Assembly: GCF_900106755.1 (NCBI RefSeq)
Contig: NZ_FNNN01000021.1
Span: forward strand, 1-64,000
Direction: 5' to 3'
Length of the DNA stretch: 64,000 nucleotides
DNA from: Bacteroides faecis MAJ27
GTDB taxonomy: Bacteria; Bacteroidota; Bacteroidia; Bacteroidales; Bacteroidaceae
Below the pieces are notes generated by a model. That model ran no database searches. It saw only the letters and a list, made by a program, of their open reading frames with translations, and was not told the origin of the DNA. The position numbers and the translations under genes were made by a program. Positions 43,823 through 54,315 of this stretch are shown here, in pieces. Numbering within the stretch: the stretch's first letter is position 1; the number at the start of each line of letters is the position of its first letter.

Positions 43823-44788
43823 TTATTTCATAAGACGTTTACTTCTGCTAATCGCTCTAATTAATGAGAAATGCCGTCCTAAAAGCAGTTTACCTAAGAA
43901 TTTTGCTTTCAGAGACATATGATTGTAATCTATGGGATATGCCTTATCAAGTTTGTCTATTAAAGAGATATACAGACTTTCAATTTTTTTTCTATACTCT
44001 TCCCTTTTGTAATTTACTGCCAATCTATCCGCAGAGACGGCAGCAGCCGTTAAAATGAAAGCATTAACTGTATCTGCGTATTTAGCATAAGATCCATTAT
44101 CGAGAGTCTTTGCTTTAAGAGCCAAAGCCACTTCCCCCCATGGGTCATCCATTTTTGTATGCGACAAACTATCCGCCCGCAGAATGTAAAAATATGCCGG
44201 CTTCTCTATAAAAGCAATTGTTTGGGAATAATATACCGAGCAGTATGTAAACAGTGCTTCTTCACCTACCTTATGATTCGAATACTTGATGTTATTCTTT
44301 TCAAGAATTTCACGCTTCACTACCTTTCTGACACCACCCCAATTTATTTTACCTGTCATCTGCGCACGCATGAAGTCGTCTTTTTTCATGTTCTTATATA
44401 CTGAAAGATACTCCTTGCGAACTATAGATCCATTTCCATCTACAGCTTCAACATTAATAAAAACGACATCCTCAGTATGGTTTGATAGTAACTCAAAGTA
44501 ATATTCAGCCACATAATCATCAGAATCGATGAATACAATATACTCTCCCAATGCCTTGGTAAGCCCTGTATTTCTTGCCGCACCTGCTCCTGCATTCTCT
44601 TGATGCATAACTTGAATACGGTCATCTATCTCAGCATACTTCTGACAAATCGCCAAACTATTATCATTTGAACCATCATCAACCAAAATCATCTGCCAGT
44701 CACCGAATGTTTGAACTTGCACACTCTCAATACAACGCCCGATATAACTTTCAGCATTATAAACCGGTATAATAACACTAATTTTCAT
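43823..44788 (-). CDS. Family 2 glycosyltransferase
   Basis: The 321-residue GT-A enzyme begins ISVIIPVYNAESYIGRCIESV and has VFIDSDDYVAEYY near 88 (DXD). It resembles the group with a C-terminal helical region used in capsule and O-antigen assembly. It is one of four transferases in the operon, 12 bp after the GT gene at 44801. Confidence 0.92.
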   Translation of the reverse strand: MKISVIIPVYNAESYIGRCIESVQVQTFGDWQMILVDDGSNDNSLAICQKYAEIDDRIQVMHQENAGAGAARNTGLTKALGEYIVFIDSDDYVAEYYFELLSNHTEDVVFINVEAVDGNGSIVRKEYLSVYKNMKKDDFMRAQMTGKINWGGVRKVVKREILEKNNIKYSNHKVGEEALFTYCSVYYSQTIAFIEKPAYFYILRADSLSHTKMDDPWGEVALALKAKTLDNGSYAKYADTVNAFILTAAAVSADRLAVNYKREEYRKKIESLYISLIDKLDKAYPIDYNHMSLKAKFLGKLLLGRHFSLIRAISRSKRLMK

Positions 44789-44800
44789 CTATTCATTGAA

Positions 44801-46024
44801 TCAAATATTACTAATAAGATTAGCAGTATAAGAGGGAGTTGAAGATTCAAAATTGGATACAAACTCATCAAACACTTTCCTATCATGAGTATCTAAGAAA
44901 TTAAGTAATAAGTGAATATCAAAATCTTTATTTTCATTAATTAATATCGCATTACCATACTTTTTAAGTGGTTCTATACATGGATCCTTGTCCCAAGTAT
45001 AAAAATGGATAATTGGCTTACCCGTCGAGATATATTCATAAATCTTTGAAGGCGCCATAGGACTTTCTTTATTACCTATACTTAAAAGAACATCTGCGTT
45101 ATCTAGATATTTTAAAGCGACATCATGAGGCTGCATACCAATATACTCAATTGCATTGTTTGTTTGCCTTTGATAGTTGCGCAATATATCAAAACAGTCT
45201 CCTCCTCCCATAAAAACAACTTTCATATCTATATAGGTAGTTAGACTCTTAAGAATTGTACAAGAATATACAGGGTTTCTGAGTACTTTGTATAATGTTC
45301 CTACATACACGAACAACTTTTTTCTACTATCCTTTTTCTCTTCAGCCATTTTTGTTTCTATGGGTCTAATAACCATTGGAAAATTCGCAAAAGACATTTT
45401 ACTAAAAAACTTTTCAAATCTATTAGTTTTATAAAACGGAGCATGACATTCCATAATAATTATCTTATCAAATGCGGAGAAAAAATCATGTTCCCACTCA
45501 AACCCTTTTTTTTCTCTTTTTTCTGAAGTGAGAAACCCCGCATCTCCTTGCTCGTTTGATAAAGTATCTGTCGAATAGTATACAGTCCTTATATCTGGGT
45601 ACTTTTCTTTTATCTTTTTTAATGCAACAACTCCCTCCAATGGAGTGTATGATGCTATTATCGTTGTTTTATTAACATCATCTATCAATGGAAGAATAGT
45701 CTTAACATAGCGTCCCACTAGAGTTGTACTTCTTAAAGGATATTTATTAATGTGGACTAATTTTGCTAGAATTGATAGAGCTCTTATTGCTAACACAAAT
45801 AACGGTATATTATTTTTTACATCTCTAAGATAGACAGGAGTTGGTATATAAAAAACCTTAACATCATCTATTACTTGTACATGATAGTTTCTATCAAAAC
45901 TATAGCATACCGTTGCTACTGATTCTCCTCTCTTAGCCAATTCTGTAGCAACATTATGCACACACATGCCTGTTGCTCCTGGTTTAGGAAGATATTGATT
46001 TGTCAAAAAGATATATTGTTTCAT
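44801..46024 (-). CDS. Glycosyltransferase, GT-B fold (family 4-like)
   Basis: The 407-residue protein starts YIFLTNQYLPKPGATGMCVHNVA, a GT4-type N-terminal acceptor domain. In the second half it has KLFVYVGTLYKVLRNP and PSKIYEYISTGKPIIHFY, the E-x(7)-E-like nucleotide-sugar site. It is low in GC compared with flanking metabolic genes. It probably adds one residue of the repeat unit. It is spaced 5 bp from the next GT gene. Confidence 0.85.
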   Translation of the reverse strand: MKQYIFLTNQYLPKPGATGMCVHNVATELAKRGESVATVCYSFDRNYHVQVIDDVKVFYIPTPVYLRDVKNNIPLFVLAIRALSILAKLVHINKYPLRSTTLVGRYVKTILPLIDDVNKTTIIASYTPLEGVVALKKIKEKYPDIRTVYYSTDTLSNEQGDAGFLTSEKREKKGFEWEHDFFSAFDKIIIMECHAPFYKTNRFEKFFSKMSFANFPMVIRPIETKMAEEKKDSRKKLFVYVGTLYKVLRNPVYSCTILKSLTTYIDMKVVFMGGGDCFDILRNYQRQTNNAIEYIGMQPHDVALKYLDNADVLLSIGNKESPMAPSKIYEYISTGKPIIHFYTWDKDPCIEPLKKYGNAILINENKDFDIHLLLNFLDTHDRKVFDEFVSNFESSTPSYTANLISNI

Positions 46025-46029
46025 AATAA

Positions 46030-47190
46030 CTACGAGAACAATTTATTAATATTATTAAGGACTCTTGCATTAAATGAATGTGATTCGGCAAGTTCTTTTT
46101 GAAGCCCTTGATATATTTCATCATTTGTGAGAACCCAAAAGATTTTTTTTGCTAATCCATCTATATCACAAACAAAACCATTCTTATTATTGTGAATAAA
46201 TTCTGATGCAGATCCAAAATTTGTAGTAACTACAGGAGTATTTAATATCATTGCTTCATTGAATACCATTGGGCAAGCTTCTGATTCTGACGTACACACA
46301 TACAAATCAGAATTTACAAAATAACTATATGGATTTATTTTATTACCTAAATAATGAACATAATTATCTACACTATATTTTTCAATATTAGCTTCAAGCC
46401 TATTATATTCATCTCTTACAGCAATAGGTCCCAATATATACCATTGAAAGCATAAACCTCTATCTATTAATTCTTTAGCAATCTTCGGTATAGATGAAAA
46501 TCTTTTCACAGGGTCTATTCGCCCTGCAGAAATTATGACACTTCTTTTCCCAATTTCAAATCGATCGTCATCTATAGGCTTTCTAGATTTTACAAGAATT
46601 GATTCTGTATCAATAAGATTATAAATAGAACTAACCTTAGCATTTAAACGTGGATATCGAGATACGAAAAGCCGTGAAGTATATTCTGATACACAAATGA
46701 TATTCTTATATTGACTGTAAATATCTTCTTCGCTTACTCCTAGAGGGCAATACTTATTATAGTTACAATGAATCCACGCTATTTTATTCGCATTTTTAAA
46801 GTATAACACAAACTTAGTAGGATAACTTTCTTCGAAGGCTACGACAAAATCATAAGTATATTTTTTCTCAATAATATGTGTCATCCGTTTATACAAATAA
46901 TCTAATATATCGTACCCTAATAACCTTCTTATTATGGTTCTAATAGTCTTTAAAACCAAAACAGCAAGACATTTATACCATTTTTCTTCGATAGCATTCA
47001 CATGAAAAGCAGAAATTATAAATGGCGAATACCTAACAACTTCATCAAAGTTATATTCTGCATTACGTTGGTTCGACAATGTGAATACAGTAATGTCATA
47101 TTGTTTTTTGATATTTGAATATAAGGCAGATAGTGATGAATTCGTTCCACCAGTTTTTAGGCCAGGGATAACAAAAAGAATTTTATACAT
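46030..47190 (-). CDS. Glycosyltransferase family 4
   Basis: The 386-residue GT-B enzyme has GLKTGGTNSSLSALY near 10, VIISAGRIDPVKRFSSIPK near 222 and SESEACPMVFNEAMILNTPVV near 312, the EX7E catalytic/donor motif of GT4. The first 8 bases overlap the end of the polymerase gene, so translation is coupled. It adds one sugar of the capsule repeat. Confidence 0.92.
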   Translation of the reverse strand: MYKILFVIPGLKTGGTNSSLSALYSNIKKQYDITVFTLSNQRNAEYNFDEVVRYSPFIISAFHVNAIEEKWYKCLAVLVLKTIRTIIRRLLGYDILDYLYKRMTHIIEKKYTYDFVVAFEESYPTKFVLYFKNANKIAWIHCNYNKYCPLGVSEEDIYSQYKNIICVSEYTSRLFVSRYPRLNAKVSSIYNLIDTESILVKSRKPIDDDRFEIGKRSVIISAGRIDPVKRFSSIPKIAKELIDRGLCFQWYILGPIAVRDEYNRLEANIEKYSVDNYVHYLGNKINPYSYFVNSDLYVCTSESEACPMVFNEAMILNTPVVTTNFGSASEFIHNNKNGFVCDIDGLAKKIFWVLTNDEIYQGLQKELAESHSFNARVLNNINKLFS

Positions 47191-48586
47191 ACGTTTTGGG
47201 TTTTGTATAGAAATAAATACCTATTAAAAGAAGTAAATATGTAGGACTTAAAATATCTGAGACAAAATCAGCTGCACCTGCTCTAGGTGCATAAATAATT
47301 GCATTTACCATATAGAATGAGATAGCGCAAATCCATACATTTTTTCTTGCCCAAACAAAGAATTTTGCTAATATTACTCCATAAACGACACTAAAACCAA
47401 CAACACCCAAGTAACCAAAATCCAGCCAAGACTCCGCAATGAAACTTGATCCCATTCCTCCTCCAGCAAGATATCGTTGGGTTTGATAAGTATATGTCAA
47501 GTAGTTAGCGAGAGAATGGCCATTGATTGCAAAATCAACAGTATTAGCTTTAAATGCTTGTCCAATACCCAATATTTGGAATAGAAAATTATTATCATAA
47601 CTATCTATAACTCTACCAAATGACCATATTCTATATGGAATACGATCTGCATTTTCATAAGAAACTCCAAGAACTTCAAGAATACTGCCTTGCTGATAAA
47701 TAGAGTTTATTACCATATCCACAAAGCTAATATTACTTACAGAAGACTCCCCTCTCATTAGCATTACAATAAACATTAAAGCTGTAATGAAGGGCAATGA
47801 AAAAAGAATCGCTATTTTCACCTTTCGTGTCAACCAAGGATCATAAGGATCGATTCTATTACGAAGTAGTAAATATACCAAAAGTGTTATAAGGCTCATT
47901 ATAAATCCTGTGCGTGCCCCTGTTAATAATGAGAAAACAGCAACTAGCATAAATACAATCAGTATTGGCTTTGCCTCTTTTTTAGAAGGCAACGTTACAA
48001 GAAAGAGATAAAAGCAAAGTGCATTTGTTGAAGCAAACTTACTTAAAACTGTAGGCAAACTGTTACTGTAATCAATATAGGAATCCATATAGCCATATGC
48101 CGCAACAAAACTAAAACGAGTATATATTGAATAAACGACAAGAATTACAGATAGCAAGTATAAATACTTTGATATTTTGCGAATTTGGGTTATTTGATAG
48201 CTGTTTGGGTCAATATTCAGCCTATAGTCAGAGTTAATATTTGCACTCACTAAGTTGAATCCTACTAAAGCTCCGACCAGCGACAGAAAACATGCTCTTG
48301 CTACAAAATTATGCACATCCTGACTAAAACTCATTGAATAGAGTTGACTATCCTGTATAAAATCATTTATATAATACTCAGGAATAACAATTCTTGTCAT
48401 ACAAAAAACAAATACCGTAAAAGCAAAAAGCATGAGCAGTACTCGTTTTTCAATATTTAACATACAGTAAAACATCAAAGCCACCCAAAAAAGAAACGAT
48501 ATATGTACATCATATTCTGGTGTAACAATTAATACAATCCCTAAAATGACTGCTAGAGGATATATTAAGTTTTCAATTTTAATCAT
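47183..48586 (-). CDS. wzy: Repeat-unit polymerase (Wzy-like)
   Basis: The 467-residue integral membrane protein has about eleven to twelve hydrophobic helices and one large extracytoplasmic loop (about 285-370). It lacks similarity to transporters. This layout and its place beside the flippase and transferases indicate the oligosaccharide repeat-unit polymerase, which joins undecaprenyl-linked units in the periplasm. Wzy sequences diverge strongly, so the call rests on topology and context. Confidence 0.85.
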   Translation of the reverse strand: MIKIENLIYPLAVILGIVLIVTPEYDVHISFLFWVALMFYCMLNIEKRVLLMLFAFTVFVFCMTRIVIPEYYINDFIQDSQLYSMSFSQDVHNFVARACFLSLVGALVGFNLVSANINSDYRLNIDPNSYQITQIRKISKYLYLLSVILVVYSIYTRFSFVAAYGYMDSYIDYSNSLPTVLSKFASTNALCFYLFLVTLPSKKEAKPILIVFMLVAVFSLLTGARTGFIMSLITLLVYLLLRNRIDPYDPWLTRKVKIAILFSLPFITALMFIVMLMRGESSVSNISFVDMVINSIYQQGSILEVLGVSYENADRIPYRIWSFGRVIDSYDNNFLFQILGIGQAFKANTVDFAINGHSLANYLTYTYQTQRYLAGGGMGSSFIAESWLDFGYLGVVGFSVVYGVILAKFFVWARKNVWICAISFYMVNAIIYAPRAGAADFVSDILSPTYLLLLIGIYFYTKPKTYV

Positions 48587-48720
48587 ATAGAATGTTGTTT
48601 ATTGATTCCCATGTAATCCATACATCTCATCAGACAAATAATACACAATATTTTACAATTTATACAATTATATTTGTTTTAGATTAAAAATCAATTGAAC
48701 ATCAGATATAGCTATAATTA

Positions 48721-50253
48721 TCATAGCTTATTTTTAACTTTTTCAACAAATACTTTTACTAAATACTGTTCATCCTTTGACAAAATAATGAAATAAGCTG
48801 CCCCAGCTGAAAAGAGTATAGATATTATTCCGACAATAGCAAGTCTGCCCCAAGACTCGCCCATCAAACTGTGAATAACAAATGGAATTAGCGGAGTTAT
48901 TAGACTGAAAAGCAAACATGGTAACAAGACCTTTCTATAATAATCAAGATAGGAATAATTAAAAACCTTCCTTAACAAAAACATACTTACAGGCTGATTA
49001 ATCAAATTAACAATTATCAACACAACAAACACCATATAAGCAGGAGTTCCATCAGCTAGAATTAGCCAAGAAACAGGAAGAGCACTTATTACAATTACAC
49101 TTCGTACTGTTTGATAAATTCTAATTTTTCCAACAGCTTGAATCGCCTGCGAAATTGGAAGATTAAGACTTCCTAGGAGCATATTTAAAAGAATTAAATT
49201 GGTAAAAATTGAAGTATATTCTGGTACTTCCCCCCCTAACCACATATTCAAAATATATTCAATTTCAATAGATATTGGTAATGATAATACAAAAACCATT
49301 AGGTAGCACAACCTAGACATGCAAAACATCAAATTCTTTGTTCTTTCAAATTCGTTCTTAGCATAACTTTCTACCAACTGGGGTTTGAATGCAACAGCAA
49401 TATTTTCGGTGAAACCACTAAGCGCTGCTTGTACCTGATAGGCAACACCGCGTGCAGCATTAACTACTGGACCAAAAAATACGTTCATTAGCATATTCAA
49501 CCCCTGCCCTTGCATAGTGTAAGCAAAAGAATCAAAGACATTCCACCCCGAAAAAGCCAACATACTTATAAACTGCTGTCGATAAAAGACATGATGATAC
49601 CTAATCTCCTCAAAGTTTTTTTTAGCATATACAAAATAAAGGAATATATTCGCTATTGATATTATCAACATAAAGATTCCATAATAAATCAATCGATCAT
49701 AAGGAATATATGGAAGAATAAAGGCAATAAACAATTTCAGGATTACATCAACCATACTTACGATTGCATAAAAACCCATCTTTTCATGTGCCACTACCGC
49801 AGCTCCATATGGGATTTGCAGTATTAAGAGAAATAAAGAAATTACAGAAAATTGGAAAACACACATTGCTGCTGAAATTCTATCAACAGGAATTACCATT
49901 TTATTATTTATGTACCAAATACCGATAATCTCAAGTAAAACAACAGTTATTATCCCTAGTGTTATTTGAATTTGAAGTGACGTTATATATACTTTGTTAA
50001 GGTTGTCGCTATTCGAATTTCCTCGTTCAAAGTTAAAAAAACGTTGTATTGTATTTGTCATTGAAGAGTTCAAAAAAGCGAACATTAGCACAAACCCTGC
50101 AACAACATTATATATACCATAGTCCACTACTCCTAATGCATTAAGAATGGCACGAGTAGAATATAAAGATACAAGTAATACAAATATCATTCTGATATAC
50201 AGAAACAAAGTATTCTTGGCTATTCGTTTATTATTTGATGTATTGTCTGACAT
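48721..50253 (-). CDS. wzx: Capsule repeat-unit flippase (Wzx-like, MATE/MOP superfamily)
   Basis: The 510-residue protein has about fourteen membrane helices. N-terminal KRIAKNTLFLYIRMIFVLLVSLYSTR and ALGVVDYGIYNVVAG are characteristic of polysaccharide biosynthesis proteins of the MOP superfamily. It flips the lipid-linked repeat unit to the periplasmic face. A gap of 134 bp separates it from wzy. Confidence 0.9.
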   Translation of the reverse strand: MSDNTSNNKRIAKNTLFLYIRMIFVLLVSLYSTRAILNALGVVDYGIYNVVAGFVLMFAFLNSSMTNTIQRFFNFERGNSNSDNLNKVYITSLQIQITLGIITVVLLEIIGIWYINNKMVIPVDRISAAMCVFQFSVISLFLLILQIPYGAAVVAHEKMGFYAIVSMVDVILKLFIAFILPYIPYDRLIYYGIFMLIISIANIFLYFVYAKKNFEEIRYHHVFYRQQFISMLAFSGWNVFDSFAYTMQGQGLNMLMNVFFGPVVNAARGVAYQVQAALSGFTENIAVAFKPQLVESYAKNEFERTKNLMFCMSRLCYLMVFVLSLPISIEIEYILNMWLGGEVPEYTSIFTNLILLNMLLGSLNLPISQAIQAVGKIRIYQTVRSVIVISALPVSWLILADGTPAYMVFVVLIIVNLINQPVSMFLLRKVFNYSYLDYYRKVLLPCLLFSLITPLIPFVIHSLMGESWGRLAIVGIISILFSAGAAYFIILSKDEQYLVKVFVEKVKNKL

Positions 50254-50816
50254 TATTAAAATAGCATTAAAAAATCGCTACAATATTCTACAAATAAGAG
50301 ATACAATCCCACTTATTTTCTTTGACTACCATTTCCTTTATTTATATTACTCTTCAACTTCAGTACAAGGCTTAGCTCCAAAGACTTATTTTTATAAAAA
50401 CATAATAGAACCTCAGATAAGTCAATCCATTTTTATTCGTTTCTACCATTATTATAATGTAAATCTACCTGTGACAATAAGCAAAAATCGTCTTTTACAA
50501 CTTCCATTATTATCTATTTGTCCGCAATAAGATTCCTTTATGGAATTTTATAAAACATCTACAGCCTATTGAGATATGTATAATCCTCTAAAAAACATCT
50601 TAGAGGATTCCTCCAAAGATGTACATTTATAAGACTAATAATTTAATATCATCGTGCCACTTAATATAATCTTGTATTTCTATATTTATTTTGTTACCTG
50701 TTAACGTGTAAATTCTGAAGCAAGTGAGAGTATCGGACCTTGTATTCAAATGAGAGCTACCTGTACACTTACTTAACCTCATATTATGAATTAATGGAAT
50801 AGAAAGGAAAAAGGGC
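50254..50816. other. Non-coding AT-rich gap within the capsule operon
   Basis: The 563-bp gap between the flippase gene and fnlC holds no convincing gene. A plus-strand frame reaching into it lacks coding character and starts inside the flippase gene. A 10-bp perfect hairpin, AATCCTCTAA/TTAGAGGATT (50582-50609), has no T-tract. It may mark the seam between the conserved nucleotide-sugar block and the serotype-specific block. Confidence 0.5.
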
Positions 50817-52013
50817 CTACATTTCCTTTCTCCAAACCATCTTATTAACCACCCCTACGTAAGACTGGATAATCTTCACAACCTTATTAGAGACATCATC
50901 AGTATAGTTAGGAACAGGGATACCATGATTACCATCCTTAGTCATACTGACTGCAAGATCAACCGACTGGAGAAGTCCCTTAGTGTCAATACCAGAAAGA
51001 ATGAAACATGCCTTATCAAGAGCTTCCGGACGTTCTGTACTCGTACGGATACATACTGCAGAGATTGGCTTGCCGATAGATGCATAAAACGAAGATTCCT
51101 CTGGAAGTGTACCACTATCACTGACTACACAGAAAGCATTCATCTGAAGACAATTGTAATCATGAAAGCCAAGCGGCTGTTGTACTTGTACCCGAGAATC
51201 AAGTTTGAAACCAGAAGCCTGCAAGCGATTGCGGGAGCGCGGGTGACAACTATAAAGAATTGGCATATCATACTTATCTGCCATAGCGTTGATAGCAGTG
51301 AAAAGTGAGAAGAAATTCTTCTCGGTATCTATATTTTCCTCACGATGAGCGGAGAGAAGAATATACTTGCCTTTCTCTAAGCCAAGACGCTGGTGCACAT
51401 CGCTTGCTTCTATTTCTGCGAGATTATTATGAAGTACTTCTGCCATAGGAGAGCCTGTAACGTAAGTACGCTCTTTAGGAAGACCGCAATCTGCAAGATA
51501 TCTTCGCGCATGCTCTGAGTATGCCATATTTACATCACTGATGATATCAACGATACGACGGTTGGTCTCTTCAGGGAGACATTCGTCTTTACAACGGTTT
51601 CCAGCTTCCATATGAAAGATAGGGATGTGCAAACGCTTGGCTCCTATAACACTGAGACACGAATTAGTATCGCCTAGCACAAGCACACCATCAGGCTTTG
51701 TCTGCGCAAAAAGTTTATAGGAACAGTTGATGATATTGCCACAAGTGGCTCCCAAATCATCGCCTACAGTATCCATATATACTTCAGGCTCTGCCAACTT
51801 CAAATCTTTAAAGAATATACCGTTGAGGTTGTAGTCGTAATTCTGACCGGTATGGGCAAGAATCACATCAAAATACTGACGACATTTGGTGATAACAGCT
51901 GCCAAACGGATAATCTCGGGACGAGTACCCACTACGATGATAAGCTTCAACTTACCATTATCCTTGAACTTTATATCTGAATAATCGAATTTGGGTTGTT
52001 TTTCCATGATCAT
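50817..52013 (-). CDS. fnlC: UDP-N-acetylglucosamine 2-epimerase family, UDP-L-FucNAc-forming
   Basis: The 398-residue non-hydrolysing 2-epimerase has VVGTRPEIIRLAAVI near 26, FHMEAGNRCKDECLPEETNR near 132, LLSAHREENID near 218 and a C-terminal VSDSGTLPEES near 297. CapG/FnlC carries out the last step of UDP-N-acetyl-L-fucosamine synthesis. The start codon overlaps the fnlB stop (ATGA). The fnlA-fnlB-fnlC order supports this role over ManNAc formation. Confidence 0.9.
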   Translation of the reverse strand: MIMEKQPKFDYSDIKFKDNGKLKLIIVVGTRPEIIRLAAVITKCRQYFDVILAHTGQNYDYNLNGIFFKDLKLAEPEVYMDTVGDDLGATCGNIINCSYKLFAQTKPDGVLVLGDTNSCLSVIGAKRLHIPIFHMEAGNRCKDECLPEETNRRIVDIISDVNMAYSEHARRYLADCGLPKERTYVTGSPMAEVLHNNLAEIEASDVHQRLGLEKGKYILLSAHREENIDTEKNFFSLFTAINAMADKYDMPILYSCHPRSRNRLQASGFKLDSRVQVQQPLGFHDYNCLQMNAFCVVSDSGTLPEESSFYASIGKPISAVCIRTSTERPEALDKACFILSGIDTKGLLQSVDLAVSMTKDGNHGIPVPNYTDDVSNKVVKIIQSYVGVVNKMVWRKEM

Positions 52014-53215
52014 TTTTTCACTTTATCAAAGTATGTATCCGGTTTATCCGGGTTGAATATCTCATTGCAGTACATAACCGTTACCAGGTCTTCCGTATCG
52101 GAGAGATTGATGATGTTATGGGTATATCCGGGAAGCATGATAACGGATTGTATTTTGTCACCACTTACCTCGTAGTTCAGTACTTCGTCTGTACCTTCCT
52201 TGCGGAGTTGGATAAGTCCATGACCGCTGACAACGATAAATTGTTCCCATTTGGTATTGTGCCAATGTTCACCCTTAGTAACACCCGGTTTGGAGATATT
52301 TATACTTACCTGGCCACAGTTCAAGGTATGTACAAGTTCTGTAAATGAGCCACGCTGATCTACATTCATCTTCAGATCAAAGATTGCTTTTTCTTTGGGC
52401 AAATAACTCAGATAAGTGCTATACAATCTTTTGGCAAACGAGTCTGACGGGATTTCAGGGATCATCAGCGTCTCTGGCATTTCTGCAAACTGATGCAGCA
52501 AATCAACTATTTCACCTAATGTAACCTTATGGGTAACCGGACAATAACAGTATCTGCCATCCACCAATGGATGTACATCAAGACCTTCAAACTCGCAACG
52601 ATATTCCTCGCCTTTCAAGGCATGAATCATCTCGTCTACGAGATCGTCAATGTAAAGCAGCTCCAGTTCTACACGTGGGTCATTGACTTGTATCGGAAGG
52701 TCGTTAGCGATGTTGTTGCAGAATGTAGCGACAGCACTGTTGTAGTTGGGACGACACCATTTGCCGTAAAGGTTCGGAAAACGATAAACCAGCACTTTGG
52801 CTCCCGTATCTTTACCATACTGTAGAAATAAATCTTCACCAGCCTTTTTGCTGCGACCGTATTCGCTGTTGCCAAAACGACCTGTCAGAGAAGCTTGTGC
52901 ACTGGAAGAGAGCATGACAGGACAAGTATTATGATGTTTCTTCAGTGTATCAAGCAATGTGCCTGCAAAACCGAAATTACCTTTCATGAACTCCTCATTG
53001 TCTTTGGGACGGTTCACTCCGGCAAGGTTGAACACAAAGCCGGCTTTCTGACACCAGACATCTAATTGTTCGGAAGTGGAATCGAGATCGTACTCAAAGA
53101 CTTCATCAATCTTCAGATCACCATAACAACGAGCCTTTCCGTTTTTGATATTATTAAGTTGGGCACAAAGATTTCTACCAACAAAACCTCCGGCACCAGT
53201 AACTAAAATATTCAT
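52010..53215 (-). CDS. fnlB: Bifunctional UDP-sugar reductase/epimerase CapF
   Basis: The protein has 401 residues from the ATG at 53215 (MNILVTGAGGFVGRNL); an upstream in-frame extension of 11 residues overlaps fnlA and is unlikely. The N-terminal SDR domain with GAGGFVGRN is followed by a C-terminal cupin (about 275-400; GEHWHNTKWEQFIVVSGHG). This is the CapF/FnlB architecture. The cupin epimerises C3 and the SDR part reduces C4 in UDP-L-FucNAc synthesis. It lies 7 bp after fnlA. Confidence 0.92.
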   Translation of the reverse strand: MNILVTGAGGFVGRNLCAQLNNIKNGKARCYGDLKIDEVFEYDLDSTSEQLDVWCQKAGFVFNLAGVNRPKDNEEFMKGNFGFAGTLLDTLKKHHNTCPVMLSSSAQASLTGRFGNSEYGRSKKAGEDLFLQYGKDTGAKVLVYRFPNLYGKWCRPNYNSAVATFCNNIANDLPIQVNDPRVELELLYIDDLVDEMIHALKGEEYRCEFEGLDVHPLVDGRYCYCPVTHKVTLGEIVDLLHQFAEMPETLMIPEIPSDSFAKRLYSTYLSYLPKEKAIFDLKMNVDQRGSFTELVHTLNCGQVSINISKPGVTKGEHWHNTKWEQFIVVSGHGLIQLRKEGTDEVLNYEVSGDKIQSVIMLPGYTHNIINLSDTEDLVTVMYCNEIFNPDKPDTYFDKVKK

Positions 53216-53222
53216 AACTCTA

Positions 53223-54272
53223 TTATTGTACGAAATTACCCTCGCCACTCAATTCCTTTTTGATGTAATCAAGAGCAGCTATTTTAGCCTTGGTCTCTTC
53301 TACATTCAATATATAAGTATTATTAGAATTGAACTCCGTAAGTGTGTTACGTTCCGTTTCACCTTCTTTGAAGAATTTGTCATAGTTCAATCCACGATTA
53401 TCTGCAGGAACGCGATAGAAATTGCCCATATCTTCTGCCTTGGCACATTCCTCATTGGTGAGCAATGTCTCATACATCTTCTCACCATGACGGATACCGA
53501 TAACCTTGATATCTTCTTTCTTGCCGCCAAATAATTCACAAACAGCCTCCGCCTGAGTCTGAATAGTACAAGCCGGAGCTTTCTGTACGAGGATATCACC
53601 GTTCTGCCCATGTTCGAATGCAAATAATACAAGGTCTACTGCTTCTTCCAGCGACATGATAAAGCGCGTCATCGTAGGCTCAGTTAGTGTTATAGGATTA
53701 CCGTTGCGGATTTGGTCAATCCAAAGAGGAATTACAGAACCACGAGAGCACATCACATTACCATAACGGGTACTGCAAATCTTGGTCTTACCTGAATAGC
53801 GGCTCTTAGCTACAGCAATCTTCTCCTCAATAGCTTTCGTGATACCCATAGCATTGATAGGATAGGCAGCCTTATCTGTTGAAAGACAGATTACAGCACC
53901 AACGCCAGCCTCAATAGCAGCTGTCAATACATTATCTGTACCGACAACATTAGTCTTTACTGCCTCCATCGGAAAGAACTCACAACTTGGAACCTGTTTC
54001 AAAGCCGCAGCATGAAAAATATAGTCAACACCAGGCATTGCATTCTTACATGACTGCAAATTACGTACATCGCCAATAAAGAACTTGATTTTATGTGCCA
54101 CATCAGGATACTTTACCTGATATTCGTGACGCATATCATCCTGCTTCTTTTCATCCCGTGAAAAAATACGGATTTCGCCGATGTCGGTACGGAGGAAACG
54201 ATTCAAAACCGCATTGCCGAAAGAACCTGTTCCACCAGTAATCATAAGGGTTTTACCTGCAAAAATGCTCAT
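53223..54272 (-). CDS. fnlA: UDP-GlcNAc 4,6-dehydratase/5-epimerase CapE
   Basis: The 349-residue SDR enzyme has TGGTGSFGNAVLNRF near 13, RDEKKQDDMRHEY near 39 (the UDP-sugar substrate signature of the inverting dehydratases) and LSTDKAAYPINAMGITK near 128. It makes the first intermediate of the UDP-L-FucNAc pathway from UDP-GlcNAc. It lies 43 bp downstream of the UDP-glucuronate epimerase gene. Confidence 0.93.
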   Translation of the reverse strand: MSIFAGKTLMITGGTGSFGNAVLNRFLRTDIGEIRIFSRDEKKQDDMRHEYQVKYPDVAHKIKFFIGDVRNLQSCKNAMPGVDYIFHAAALKQVPSCEFFPMEAVKTNVVGTDNVLTAAIEAGVGAVICLSTDKAAYPINAMGITKAIEEKIAVAKSRYSGKTKICSTRYGNVMCSRGSVIPLWIDQIRNGNPITLTEPTMTRFIMSLEEAVDLVLFAFEHGQNGDILVQKAPACTIQTQAEAVCELFGGKKEDIKVIGIRHGEKMYETLLTNEECAKAEDMGNFYRVPADNRGLNYDKFFKEGETERNTLTEFNSNNTYILNVEETKAKIAALDYIKKELSGEGNFVQ

Positions 54273-54315
54273 AATGATTTTATCTTTTTATTTTTATATA
54301 ATCGATTTATGGATG

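Noticed and set aside
50147..50530. A plus-strand 127-codon frame running from the flippase start into the adjacent gap
   Set aside because: Low-complexity AT-derived sequence (Ile, Tyr, Asn, Leu); half overlaps the flippase gene and no ribosome site is visible.
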